From Algibacter sp. L1A34 (GTDB taxonomy: Bacteria > Bacteroidota > Bacteroidia > Flavobacteriales > Flavobacteriaceae): a stretch of DNA of 64,000 nucleotides. Shown here one piece after another: positions 17,225 to 26,629 of this stretch. A program made the translations under genes and the position numbers. The DNA lies in contig NZ_CP047029.1 of the NCBI RefSeq assembly GCF_009796805.1, positions 4,354,001 to 4,418,000 on the forward strand, given 5' to 3'. The notes beneath the pieces were generated by a model. That model had not been told where the DNA came from and did not search any database. It worked only from the letters and a program-made list of their open reading frames with translations. Every line of letters begins with the position of its first letter. Within the stretch, counting starts at the first letter, position 1.

Positions 17225-20050
17225 ATGATAAAAATAGCCCTAAAGAAAGTATTCGATATTCGAGACGGAGAATTAAAAATAGCTCTACTCATGCAGGGCT
17301 ATATCTTTTTAGTAATTGCTACCCTCTTAATTATTAAGCCTACAATTAGTGCCCTTTTTATTTCGGAATTAGGAGCAGAAAATCTTCCTTACGGATACTT
17401 ATTAGTTGCCATTACAGCAGTGATTAGTTCTTATTTTTATTCCAAAGCTACAGAACGTTTCCCCTTAAACCACATTATTAAGTTCACCCTACTTTTTAGT
17501 ATAATTAGTTTAGTTATATTAGGTACACTTTTACATCTCAATTTAATAAAAGGTTGGGTATTATATGGTTTTTATACAGGTGTAGCTATTTATGCCGTAT
17601 TAGCAACCTCTCAATTTTGGGTACTAGCTAATCTCGTTTTTAATGTTAGAGAAGCAAAACGATTATTTGGATTTATAGGAGCTGGAGCTATTACTGGTGG
17701 TATTTTTGGAGGTTACCTCACAACCATACTCGCCCCTTTTATAGGAAATGAAAACCTCATATTTGTTGCCGCTTTTTTCTTGATACTCTGCTTTCCTTTA
17801 TTAGATAAAATTTGGAAAACAAAAGTATCTGTACTTAATGTTTTTAAACAGAAAAAACGTATTTCAGTTTCAGAAGAAAACCCACTAAAACTCATTTTAA
17901 GTTCAAAGCATTTAACCTATTTAGCAGCAATTATAGCGGTAGGTGTTATTACTGCTAGACTTGTAGATTATCAATTTAGTTATATTGCAGGAGAGCGCAT
18001 TACAGATAGTGATGAACTTACCTCCTTTTTCGGGTTTTGGCTATCATCTTTCAACGTGGCTTCGTTATTCCTTCAATTATTCTTAACACGTAAAATTGTT
18101 GGTGTTTGGGGCGTTGGTTTTTCTTTACTATTACTGCCTATATTAGTGTTTTTAGGAGGATTATTGTTCTTCGTATTTCCAGAACTTTGGGTGGTTATTT
18201 TATTAAAAGCTTCGGATGCGAGTTTAAAACAATCCATTAATAAATCTGCAGTAGAACTCATTGCCTTGCCGCTTCCTTTTCAACTTAAAAAAAGAACTAA
18301 ATCTTATATTGATGTTGTTGTAGATAGTATAGCGACTGGTATCGCAGGCTGTATTCTTATTTTCTTGATAAAAGGACTCGATGTTTCACCTATGTATATT
18401 ATGGTGCTTATTGTGCTACTTACCTTTACTTGGACGTATTTTGTTTTTAAAGTTAGAAAAGAATACTTCTTATCTTTTAAGAAAAACCTTGAAGCTATAG
18501 TACCTGTAACCAGTAAAAGAAAAAAAGCTTTAGTTTCTAACGAATCCTTTTTAAAAGGCATGTATAATGTATTTCAAAATGGTGAAGAAAGCGAAATTCT
18601 ATTTATGTTAGACAAGGCAAAAGAGATTAATGATAAGCGCTTGATTACACCTATTTCTGGTTTATTAAACCATCCATCGAACAAAGTAAAAGCTGAAGCA
18701 CTTCGGAATTTATTCTTCTTAAATGAAAAAAGTATTTACCTTGAAGTTAAACAATTTTTAAACACACAAGACGATAATTTGGTAATGGCTACGCTAGAGT
18801 ATTTATTGCTTCATGCAGATCACGATGAAACTATTGTTTTTGATAGTTATCTAGATCATGAAGACCATTATATTGCTGATGCCGCTTTATTGTGTTTAGC
18901 TAAAGAATCTAGAGACAATTATTCCTTGCGAGTTAAATACGATCTTTTTAATAGGATTGAAAACAAGAAAATACAAATAGTTTCTTTCCCTGATGAATTA
19001 CAACAAAAAGAAAAAATTAAGCTACTTAGCCTTATAGGTTTTTCGGACTACAAAAAAAGCTACCAAACCATTCTAGACGCTATAGAAAATAACAGCCATC
19101 CTATAATCCAAAAAGAAGCCATTGTTGCCGCTGGTAATACAATAAACGTCTTTTTTGTTGATGCCTTGTTATACAAATTATTAGATAAAACACTTCGTGA
19201 AGTCTCGATAAAAGCTTTAACTAACTATGGTAATGCCATGGTTTTAGTTTTAAAAGAAAAACTCTTCTCCAACGATATTGCTGTTGCTGTAAAACGGTTT
19301 ATTCCAAAAGTAATGGCTGCTTTTAATTCTCAGAATGCTGTAGATACTATTTTGATTAGTTTTAAAGATTCCGAAGATTTATCGGTAAGATTAGAATGTG
19401 TAGCACAACTCTCTAAATTAAAAGAAACGAATAGTACTTTTCATTTTAACGAAAAACAAGTAGCGAAACTTATACTTGAAGAATGCAAGCTTTATAATAA
19501 CTCTATAAACGCGATGCACACTCAAATTATAGTGCATTATCTACGTCGTAAAAAATTAAAATTCGCCATCCCAGATGAAGAAATGAAAGCTCGTGAAAGC
19601 TTAATTGAATTATTGGAACGTAGGTTGGAAAATGGTTTAGAGCGTATTTTTAAACTTCTTGAATTGCGCTATTCTCAAAATGATGTGAGAATGGCTTACA
19701 AAGGTATTTTAAGTGATGAACAGGATAAAAGAACAAATGCTATTGAGTTCTTGGATATTCTACTAAATCCTGATTTAAAAAGTGCACTTATCCCTATTGT
19801 TGAGGCCACTATTCTTGATACAACTTCGGAAGAAGTTATTGAAACTATTAGCAAAAATAAACTTACCGAAATGGAGTGTTTTCAAAACATCCTTGATGGT
19901 AAAGATGTAAAACTGAAACTTGCAGTTCTATACCTTATAGAAAAAAAGGGCGATTCAAAATATATTGAACTTATTACGCCTTTACTAAACCATAAAGATA
20001 TACGAGTGAAAACATTTTCGCAAAAGGCTTTAAATGTTATTAACCCGTAA
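17225..20050 (+). CDS. Npt1/Npt2 (Tlc)-like nucleotide transporter fused to HEAT repeats
   Basis: 941 aa. Residues 1-410 are an 11-12 helix transporter with signatures of the ATP/ADP exchanger family: VREAKRLFGFIGAG at 141-154 followed by GGIFGG, and SLKQSINKSAVELIALPLP at about 334-352 (family pattern: R/S-x-x-x-x-x-T/S-x-E-x-x-x-x-P-L). Residues 430-941 are helical HEAT-type repeats, probably cytoplasmic. The family exchanges nucleotides across membranes, best known in obligate intracellular bacteria and plastids; free-living relatives are uncharacterised. It ends the operon 87 nt after the serine hydrolase, and its stop abuts the stop of the converging transglutaminase gene. Its neighbour on that side encodes a secreted ATP-dependent dikinase homologue. 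Confidence 0.72.
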   Translation: MIKIALKKVFDIRDGELKIALLMQGYIFLVIATLLIIKPTISALFISELGAENLPYGYLLVAITAVISSYFYSKATERFPLNHIIKFTLLFSIISLVILGTLLHLNLIKGWVLYGFYTGVAIYAVLATSQFWVLANLVFNVREAKRLFGFIGAGAITGGIFGGYLTTILAPFIGNENLIFVAAFFLILCFPLLDKIWKTKVSVLNVFKQKKRISVSEENPLKLILSSKHLTYLAAIIAVGVITARLVDYQFSYIAGERITDSDELTSFFGFWLSSFNVASLFLQLFLTRKIVGVWGVGFSLLLLPILVFLGGLLFFVFPELWVVILLKASDASLKQSINKSAVELIALPLPFQLKKRTKSYIDVVVDSIATGIAGCILIFLIKGLDVSPMYIMVLIVLLTFTWTYFVFKVRKEYFLSFKKNLEAIVPVTSKRKKALVSNESFLKGMYNVFQNGEESEILFMLDKAKEINDKRLITPISGLLNHPSNKVKAEALRNLFFLNEKSIYLEVKQFLNTQDDNLVMATLEYLLLHADHDETIVFDSYLDHEDHYIADAALLCLAKESRDNYSLRVKYDLFNRIENKKIQIVSFPDELQQKEKIKLLSLIGFSDYKKSYQTILDAIENNSHPIIQKEAIVAAGNTINVFFVDALLYKLLDKTLREVSIKALTNYGNAMVLVLKEKLFSNDIAVAVKRFIPKVMAAFNSQNAVDTILISFKDSEDLSVRLECVAQLSKLKETNSTFHFNEKQVAKLILEECKLYNNSINAMHTQIIVHYLRRKKLKFAIPDEEMKARESLIELLERRLENGLERIFKLLELRYSQNDVRMAYKGILSDEQDKRTNAIEFLDILLNPDLKSALIPIVEATILDTTSEEVIETISKNKLTEMECFQNILDGKDVKLKLAVLYLIEKKGDSKYIELITPLLNHKDIRVKTFSQKALNVINP

Positions 20051-20890
20051 TTAGAATTTTAGAATATAAAGATAGTTTGTTAACTCTGAACTCGCACTAC
20101 CTCTAACCGAACCAGTAATTGTCATGGCTTGATTAAAATCTGAAGATGATGCCAAAGAGATATGTGTATTTCCCGTTACCATACCGTGACTAGGATCAAA
20201 GCCAATCCATCCTGTACCTGGTATATACACCTCAACCCAAGCATGTAATTCGTAACTAGGATACTCCATTTCAATATAATAATAACCACTTACAAAACGG
20301 GCAGCAATTCCAAAATTTCGTAATAAATGAATTTGCATCCAAGCCAAATCTCGACAAGATCCATTTTTTAATTCAAATGTTTTATTAGGCTCAAAAGGAG
20401 AACCTTCATGACGATAGCTTAATTGAAAATCTTGATGAATTTGTTTAGTAAGATTAGCAATAAAGTCCATTGTGCTATTAGATTTTTCTAAAGTTTTATT
20501 TACATAATCTATCAACAATTGATTAATATAAGCTTTCTCTAAAGAAGCATATAATGTTGATTTTAAGTCATCGGAATATTCAAACGGAACATTAAGATAC
20601 TCTGAAGGATAAATAATAAAACTGAATGGATTATACTCCGATAATGTTATTACCGAAGTACTCCTTATGTCTAGACTTGTTGTCCCTTTATCAAACCATG
20701 CAAAGTTAATTACATTATTTTCAGGATCAAATTGTTCTTTAATTCCTATTGGTTTTGGGAAAATTTCAATATCGAAAGATTCCAAATCGCAAAATGATGT
20801 TCCCTTCGGTTTTAATCGTAATTGATGAGGCTCTAAATAAACTTCAGAATTAAAAGTGTATTTAGTTTCGTGAATGATTTTAAATTTCAT
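20051..20890 (-). CDS. Transglutaminase-like cysteine protease family protein
   Basis: 279 aa without a signal peptide. An N-terminal beta domain like PF08379 (begins KIIHETKYTF, with PHQLRLKP) precedes a papain-like transglutaminase core with Cys179 (NGSCRDLAW), His216 (ELHAWVE) and Asp232 (GFDPSHG). Such proteins (COG1305) hydrolyse or transfer peptide amides and often accompany peptide-ligase genes. Here the neighbours are a secreted serine hydrolase and a dikinase-like protein. Stop codons of this gene and the converging transporter are immediately adjacent, leaving no room for a separate terminator. A 130-nt gap separates it from the upstream serine hydrolase. Confidence 0.78.
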   Translation of the reverse strand: MKFKIIHETKYTFNSEVYLEPHQLRLKPKGTSFCDLESFDIEIFPKPIGIKEQFDPENNVINFAWFDKGTTSLDIRSTSVITLSEYNPFSFIIYPSEYLNVPFEYSDDLKSTLYASLEKAYINQLLIDYVNKTLEKSNSTMDFIANLTKQIHQDFQLSYRHEGSPFEPNKTFELKNGSCRDLAWMQIHLLRNFGIAARFVSGYYYIEMEYPSYELHAWVEVYIPGTGWIGFDPSHGMVTGNTHISLASSSDFNQAMTITGSVRGSASSELTNYLYILKF

Positions 20891-21020
20891 TTTTTACTTA
20901 TTAATTCTATGTATTATTATTAAACCATTTCACTTACGGAAGTTATTCAGCTTTCACCGAAGGTAATAAAAAACCTATCTTGTTTAGTTCTTTTCTTAAA
21001 AAAATGAGATTCTGCACCAT

Positions 21021-22292
21021 TTATTGCACATTTCTTATAGTTTTATCAATTCTACTTGCTAAAGCTAAATGATCTCCTGCCGAGTTTTTCCCCAATACAT
21101 TCGTCATTAAACACACCATATATTTTGAACCATCTGCATGCTCTACAATGGCAACGGAATTCATGTAATTAAAAACATTTCCTTTATATTTACCACAAGC
21201 CTGATCTTTGGTTTTATCACATTTATATAAACTTCCTGATTTAAAATATACTGCAGCATCGCGTAATTCTGGTGCTTGCGCATAACGTATTCTTCTATCC
21301 GTCATGTACATTAAACGTTTTATTTCTAAGCTAGATTGCTTATCTACAATCTTACCTTGTTCTAACTGTAACATCCATTTCATTAAACCCAAAGGAGAAC
21401 CAATACTACCACCTTTACTTCCTACATAAGGATTTACTCCTCTTGTAAAAAATGTGCCCAAACGCCACTCATCTTCAGTGATACCTAAATCTCTTAAGGG
21501 TTGATTTACTATAGATACAGCAAGATCTGTAATATCGTTTTTAGGACCTACACTAAAATAAGCATCCGCATCGGCTTGAGTCATAGTTGGATATTTTTCT
21601 CCAAAAGCTGCCATTAATAAAGCCTCGCGCCACACAACGCTTGCTGCCCCATTATTACTAACTGATAATGCATGATCTGCCCATTCAAAAAGCGAGAACA
21701 CATCGCTTGCAACAGCTTGACGCTTTACCAGTTTATTGGTTTCTATATTAAATACAGGAATAGTATGCTCATCTGTTAACACCCAATTACCGCCTTTAAC
21801 GATTTTAGTTTTTAACAATGCCACACGTTTGCTATAATCGTTAGGGTATATTTTAGCTAATTGATCGAATAACGCAGTAACAACAACTAATTTACCAACA
21901 CTACCTGGTTGAAATCCTCGACTTTCATTTTGTTGCGCATAACGTAAACTATCTGGTTTAGAAATATCTAAAATAGCCACAGAATAACTTTTATCCAATC
22001 TTGGAAATAAGGCATCAATTTGCTTTTGTAACCCTGGGTTTTCAATTAAAATATCTTCCGTTTTATTTTGTACTCGTGATAGCAAATTCAACTTAATATC
22101 ATTAATACTTTTATACGCTCCTAATGGTAATTTAGCATCTGGTAAATCGCCCGAAATAGACAGTTGTAAATATTTTAATCTTTTTATTCCCGAATATTGA
22201 TAACCATCTATTGGATAAATAGAATCGTTTACTGGAGATGTAAAAGCCATACAAATTACAGCTAATACTATTATTTTAATTGTTTTTATCAT
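21021..22292 (-). CDS. Secreted class A serine hydrolase, larger paralogue
   Basis: 423 aa with a signal peptide (about 1-23). Active-site motifs: Ser131-x-x-Lys134, Ser212-Asn-Asn214 and Lys351-Ser-Gly353. A roughly 100-residue N-terminal extension and the insert around CDKTKDQACGKYKG (two Cys, possibly a disulfide) distinguish it from the 294-aa enzyme of the facing operon. It starts 4 nt after the dikinase gene, so the two are co-transcribed and probably act in the same periplasmic process. Substrate unknown; a D,D-peptidase or amidase on peptidoglycan-type peptides is the simplest guess. Confidence 0.72.
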   Translation of the reverse strand: MIKTIKIIVLAVICMAFTSPVNDSIYPIDGYQYSGIKRLKYLQLSISGDLPDAKLPLGAYKSINDIKLNLLSRVQNKTEDILIENPGLQKQIDALFPRLDKSYSVAILDISKPDSLRYAQQNESRGFQPGSVGKLVVVTALFDQLAKIYPNDYSKRVALLKTKIVKGGNWVLTDEHTIPVFNIETNKLVKRQAVASDVFSLFEWADHALSVSNNGAASVVWREALLMAAFGEKYPTMTQADADAYFSVGPKNDITDLAVSIVNQPLRDLGITEDEWRLGTFFTRGVNPYVGSKGGSIGSPLGLMKWMLQLEQGKIVDKQSSLEIKRLMYMTDRRIRYAQAPELRDAAVYFKSGSLYKCDKTKDQACGKYKGNVFNYMNSVAIVEHADGSKYMVCLMTNVLGKNSAGDHLALASRIDKTIRNVQ

Positions 22293-22296
22293 GATA

Positions 22297-25206
22297 TTAT
22301 AATGTTGTATTCAGTAAAATTTCTTTTTGAGTGTTAATTGTTGGTGTAATTGATTTTAGATAATCTGAACCTAATGCACTTTTATTTTCTACAAAAGGAC
22401 GAATTTGAAATAACCACAATTTATTATCCTTGAAACCAAGTTCTACATCATAAGCTCCCTTATAATCCGATTTAGTTTTTTTGGCCATAGTTTTTCTAAT
22501 CGTAGCTGATAGTTCTCTTATTTCTAAAATATTTTGAGCATTTAATATCGGTTTTTCAAACGTTTCTAATTTTTTGCCAGTTCCTCCTGTTACTGGTAAT
22601 GTATTATGATATGCATCACGAGCGGGCGATAATAATTGTGCTTTACCATCCATACCAATATTGTATGTTTCAGCAGATTGACCATCTACTGCTCCACCTG
22701 CTCCACGACTAAAAGCAATAGTTAAATCATCTTCATTACCTGAAGAAATACCTTTTGTAATTAATACTCCAGAGTAATCTACATCTACCGAAGGTATCAC
22801 TAAAATAGAAGGAAATACATTCTCTGGATTTAATAAATATTTCTGTCTCCATTTAAAACTACGTTCTGTGTAGGGCGAAGCCCAAACATCTTTGATGCCT
22901 TGTAAAATTTTCTCTTTTTCAGCGGCGTTAAAAATAGTAAGGTTAAGCCCAGCTCCTGTAAAATCTTTTAAATCTTCCATATTAGTGTCACTTCTTAAAA
23001 ACACAGGAACACTGCCTATTGATTTACCAAAAATAGATTCAAATGACTTTGAAATTTCAGTAGTAAAATCAGCTTTTAAAGGCATGATTTTAATAGCAGA
23101 TCGCAAAATTTCTAATTGTCTTAATTGAAAATTCTCTACTTCAGATTCAGAAACACCTTGACTTCTTTTTATTTCAGCCTCAGCAAACATCGCATTTAAA
23201 AACTCCCAATAACTTTTTCCTTGATTAGGCATAGCTTGATCCATGTGAATTCTAAAAATTCCGAAAGGAATTACAAAACCTTCCACCACATTATCTTTAA
23301 ACATAGATTTTAATTGTCCGAGATTAGCCGCTTTTGGCCCACATAATTTCCCTGAATCACTAGCATCAACATCTCGTAGATTTAATATTTTGGTTTGATC
23401 CAAACGAATATCTTTAACAGGTACTTCTATCTTATCTTCTTTACGCACTTTTTTAGCAAACAAGCCTTTTTCTTCAGCAGTCATTTTAGACTCTTCTTTT
23501 AAAATAACCGTACCTCGATTTGAAACGGCATAAAAAACTTTCGCGCCATTAAAAGCCATCAGATTTTTTAAATTCTCATCGGATAAAGCCGCATTTGGAA
23601 TCGCTAAATTCCGCGCAAGCAATTGCACATGAGACACCAAATTACCTTCTGCCACTGTTGCAATACCTGCAACTGGTTTTAAATCTGCAGGAGCACGTTC
23701 AAAAATATAAATCTTATCGCTAGATACTTCTATATCGTCTGGATTTCCATTTACAACTACCAACTCTCCAAAGGCATAACCTGGGTTTAATCCTCGAATA
23801 CTACTTTGGTTAGATAAGTTAAGAACCTTATTAGATAACGAAGATTCTTTTGCAATAAAAGCACCTAAATCTCCAACTGCTTTACCTAATTGTAATGCTA
23901 CTGATGAACGAATACGATCGTCAATAAAACTATAAGCTTTAGGTTCGAAAGCAGTATACATATTTACCACATCTTGATAATTAGCCTTAACCATTGCAGA
24001 ATTCCACTCTACTATACCACGTGCTGCTTCAAGCTTTTTGGTAAGTTCTCCTAATGTTGCTTTCTTAGATGCATTTGGTTGTAATGTTGCTGCTACTTGC
24101 TCCCATTCCCATAACTCAATAGCTCCAGTTCCTGCGGCAGCCATCGCCAAAGCATCTACTTTTTCTAATTGTTCGCCAACCGTTTTTGGTTGCCAATCTG
24201 CAGATCTTTTAAAAACAACAGTTTCTAATTTATTAGCAATATCTAAAAGTATTAATCGTTGCGCCCCACCTTTTTCATTCACGCTATTTAGACGAATATC
24301 TAACAACATTTTGGCTACTTCTTTTGTTAAAGAAGCGGCATCGTTAGTATTACTATTTTTAGAAATAAATATTTTAAGGGATGTTTTTAAACCTGATTCG
24401 CCTTGCAATTTATTAACAAGTTTAATTAATTCATCTAAACTAACCGGTTTATGAAATTTTTGCATCGTTGCAACAAGCTCATCTATTTTTTTACTAAGTG
24501 TACCTGATAACTTTAATGCATTTTCCTTTTTAAAAGCAAGTGTTTTCTCAATATCTATAACCTCAGGGTTACTATGGATTTTAACCCGTAAATCCATGAA
24601 TTCCCCATATTGATCTGAGATTACTTTAGATTGTGAACGCATTAATTGAGATAAATCATCATCACCTTGATGCGGCACATCTTTTAATGATTGTAACACC
24701 AAATAATAATTTTTTAAAAGGACTTCATCTTTAGAAAGCAACCACTTATAAAACTTTACACCCCAAACCTCTTCATCTTCAATTTGGATAGACCCACGAT
24801 AAAACTGACCCTTTTTATTAATCCAACCATCATCAACACGTGCTAAATACCTACCTAATTGATATTGTTTTAAACGTGAGTGATTTTTTGAAATATCCCA
24901 AAAATCGGTTTTATCTGTATAGGCTAAAATTTGTCCTAAAAAAACATGATTACTTTGCCCCAAAGTAATAACTTCATTTTTATAAGTTGCGTGTTGCACC
25001 CCTCCAATTTCATCTGGACATGGATCTTTAGCTGCTCGCATAGTGCCATCATCACAAAACCATTGGATACTTTTGTAAGGCCCACGAATATCATTTTTAT
25101 AGAATTCAATTTGGGCTGTTATTTTTTCGTTGCTTAATGTTTGCCCATAAATATTACTAGCAATTACAGTTAAAACAAACAATAAAATGTATTCTCGTAT
25201 TTTCAT
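22297..25206 (-). CDS. Secreted phosphohistidine dikinase (glucan water dikinase/PPDK-like)
   Basis: 969 aa. Residues 1-21 are a strong Sec signal peptide (basic start, hydrophobic core, IYG then mature Gln22). Residues 22-470 have no recognised fold. About 475-570 is a swivelling phosphohistidine domain with His526 in LVSHVQLLARN, close to the SHVSVRARN pattern of plant glucan water dikinase. About 605-940 is a PPDK-type ATP-grasp domain with Lys625 (GPKAANLG), Arg738 (LRSDTNMEDL) and Gln934/Arg936 (FQIRP). Order His-then-ATP is that of GWD, reversed relative to PPDK and PEP synthase. Catalytic residues look intact, so ATP use outside the cytoplasm is implied unless the signal is misleading. 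First gene of the minus-strand operon. Confidence 0.75.
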   Translation of the reverse strand: MKIREYILLFVLTVIASNIYGQTLSNEKITAQIEFYKNDIRGPYKSIQWFCDDGTMRAAKDPCPDEIGGVQHATYKNEVITLGQSNHVFLGQILAYTDKTDFWDISKNHSRLKQYQLGRYLARVDDGWINKKGQFYRGSIQIEDEEVWGVKFYKWLLSKDEVLLKNYYLVLQSLKDVPHQGDDDLSQLMRSQSKVISDQYGEFMDLRVKIHSNPEVIDIEKTLAFKKENALKLSGTLSKKIDELVATMQKFHKPVSLDELIKLVNKLQGESGLKTSLKIFISKNSNTNDAASLTKEVAKMLLDIRLNSVNEKGGAQRLILLDIANKLETVVFKRSADWQPKTVGEQLEKVDALAMAAAGTGAIELWEWEQVAATLQPNASKKATLGELTKKLEAARGIVEWNSAMVKANYQDVVNMYTAFEPKAYSFIDDRIRSSVALQLGKAVGDLGAFIAKESSLSNKVLNLSNQSSIRGLNPGYAFGELVVVNGNPDDIEVSSDKIYIFERAPADLKPVAGIATVAEGNLVSHVQLLARNLAIPNAALSDENLKNLMAFNGAKVFYAVSNRGTVILKEESKMTAEEKGLFAKKVRKEDKIEVPVKDIRLDQTKILNLRDVDASDSGKLCGPKAANLGQLKSMFKDNVVEGFVIPFGIFRIHMDQAMPNQGKSYWEFLNAMFAEAEIKRSQGVSESEVENFQLRQLEILRSAIKIMPLKADFTTEISKSFESIFGKSIGSVPVFLRSDTNMEDLKDFTGAGLNLTIFNAAEKEKILQGIKDVWASPYTERSFKWRQKYLLNPENVFPSILVIPSVDVDYSGVLITKGISSGNEDDLTIAFSRGAGGAVDGQSAETYNIGMDGKAQLLSPARDAYHNTLPVTGGTGKKLETFEKPILNAQNILEIRELSATIRKTMAKKTKSDYKGAYDVELGFKDNKLWLFQIRPFVENKSALGSDYLKSITPTINTQKEILLNTTL

Positions 25207-25580
25207 TTTCTTTATATAGATTATAACCTATTTAGGCATATATATACCTTATTAGTCAAGCGTTTATATTACACATTTCTAAAATTCACTTTTAAAAATG
25301 TATAATATAAAGTTAATCTATTTTGAATAACTTTATCAAAAACAAAAAAAATAATTTCAGTGTATTATTTCATAAAAAAAAGCTTTAAAATTCCGATTCA
25401 AAACACAAAAAAATACTTTTAAACAACTATTAATAAACAAGTTAATCCATTTTTTTATTTTAAAGAATAATAATCACATTAAATAAATAGTTTTTCACTT
25501 ACACGTTTAGGTTATTATTTTAGAATAAAAAAAGACGCTTTATTTACAAAGCGCCTTTTTTAAAATTTCAACATTAATAA
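25207..25580. other. AT-rich intergenic region
   Basis: Holds the promoter of the dikinase operon near 25207-25300 and a terminator at 25534-25555. No ORF or repeat seen in the remainder. Confidence 0.4.
25534..25555 (-). terminator. Rho-independent terminator after the HdeD-like gene
   Basis: GC-containing 8-bp stem (GGCGCTTT with AAAGCGTC, one mismatch) followed on the minus strand by a T run. It lies 26 nt past the stop of the HdeD-like gene. The plus strand also has a T run, so it may work both ways. Confidence 0.65.
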
Positions 25581-26132
25581 TTATTGCATTTTACGAAGAT
25601 TAAGACCTAAGATAATTCGATACACACCGAAAAAGAAAAAGGCAAAACCCGTAGAATATACTATTACTAAATCGCCTACTAGCGGTTTAGCCAATATTAT
25701 TAGAGCAAAAACACCAAATAATACGGCTGAAATTAGTAACATACTAGAGGCCTCTTTCGATTTACTTTTTAACTCATAATACATCACAATAAACATTATA
25801 GCTCTAAATAATAACCAAAACCCTAAAAATAATGGCAAAATTTTTATAGTTATATTTTCGTTTGCCATTAGTATTGCGCCAATAGCTAAATCGACAATAC
25901 CACCAATGAGATAAAGACCCCACTGCTCAGAATTCTTACTAACTCCGATAGCATTAATAATTTCAAAAATTCCTGTAACGAACATCCACGCACTAAAAAA
26001 TATAGCTAGTGTAATAAAGGTTTCTACTGGTGTAAACCAAAACCATAAACCGAAGCCAATTAATGCAATACCTAATAGGATTTGTATCCACCAGTATTTA
26101 TGATTCATTGGCATTGTAAGTGTATTTTTCAT
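25581..26132 (-). CDS. HdeD/DUF308 family membrane protein
   Basis: 183-aa inner-membrane protein with six hydrophobic helices arranged as two or three GIxDLxxGxxLL-type repeats (GGIVDLAIGAILM at about 77-89), typical of HdeD-like DUF308 proteins. In enterobacteria HdeD is linked to acid resistance; in Bacteroidota the role is unproven. A second in-frame start six codons downstream is possible. Head of a run of small minus-strand stress-type genes ends here, followed by a terminator. Confidence 0.75.
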   Translation of the reverse strand: MKNTLTMPMNHKYWWIQILLGIALIGFGLWFWFTPVETFITLAIFFSAWMFVTGIFEIINAIGVSKNSEQWGLYLIGGIVDLAIGAILMANENITIKILPLFLGFWLLFRAIMFIVMYYELKSKSKEASSMLLISAVLFGVFALIILAKPLVGDLVIVYSTGFAFFFFGVYRIILGLNLRKMQ

Positions 26133-26155
26133 TTTAATTATGTATTTAATTTTTT

Positions 26156-26614
26156 TTAATGTGTACGGTTTAAATCCATCAATTTATTATGGAAAAGCAA
26201 TAACCATTGCTTAATATTTTTTCCAGAATCTGGATTTGTTTTTGAAGAATAGTAAGTTCCATCTTCCTTTTGAATCCAAATGGTTAATAAAACTCCTGTT
26301 TCAGAATTATTTGGTGCAAACCTTGAGTAAATGGTAACAAGTTGATTTTTTAACAACGGAAATTTAACGTGTTTGCTTTCAAGATCGATATCACCTTCTC
26401 CATAAGAAGTTACGTAGGTTGTACCGCTATGCTTTTCAATAAATTTTTGCCAATTATAAATAGATAGGCTTTCTCCAACACCTATAATATTTGTGGTAAA
26501 ACTAGTTGCTAGTTTATTATATGGTAAACTTTTCTCTATAATTTGATAATCGCTTTGAGCTTTACTTATTGTTGCTGTAAGTAAGAAAGAAATTATTAAA
26601 AATGTGTTTTTCAT
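26156..26614 (-). CDS. Secreted hypothetical protein, 152 aa
   Basis: Signal peptide 1-19 (ISKA, mature Gln20). The mature part is a mixed alpha/beta domain of about 130 residues with no motif I recognise. 23 nt before the HdeD-like gene and 15 nt after the 144-aa gene, so part of the same minus-strand transcript. Confidence 0.55.
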   Translation of the reverse strand: MKNTFLIISFLLTATISKAQSDYQIIEKSLPYNKLATSFTTNIIGVGESLSIYNWQKFIEKHSGTTYVTSYGEGDIDLESKHVKFPLLKNQLVTIYSRFAPNNSETGVLLTIWIQKEDGTYYSSKTNPDSGKNIKQWLLLFHNKLMDLNRTH

Positions 26615-26629
26615 GATTTTTAGTTTTAG

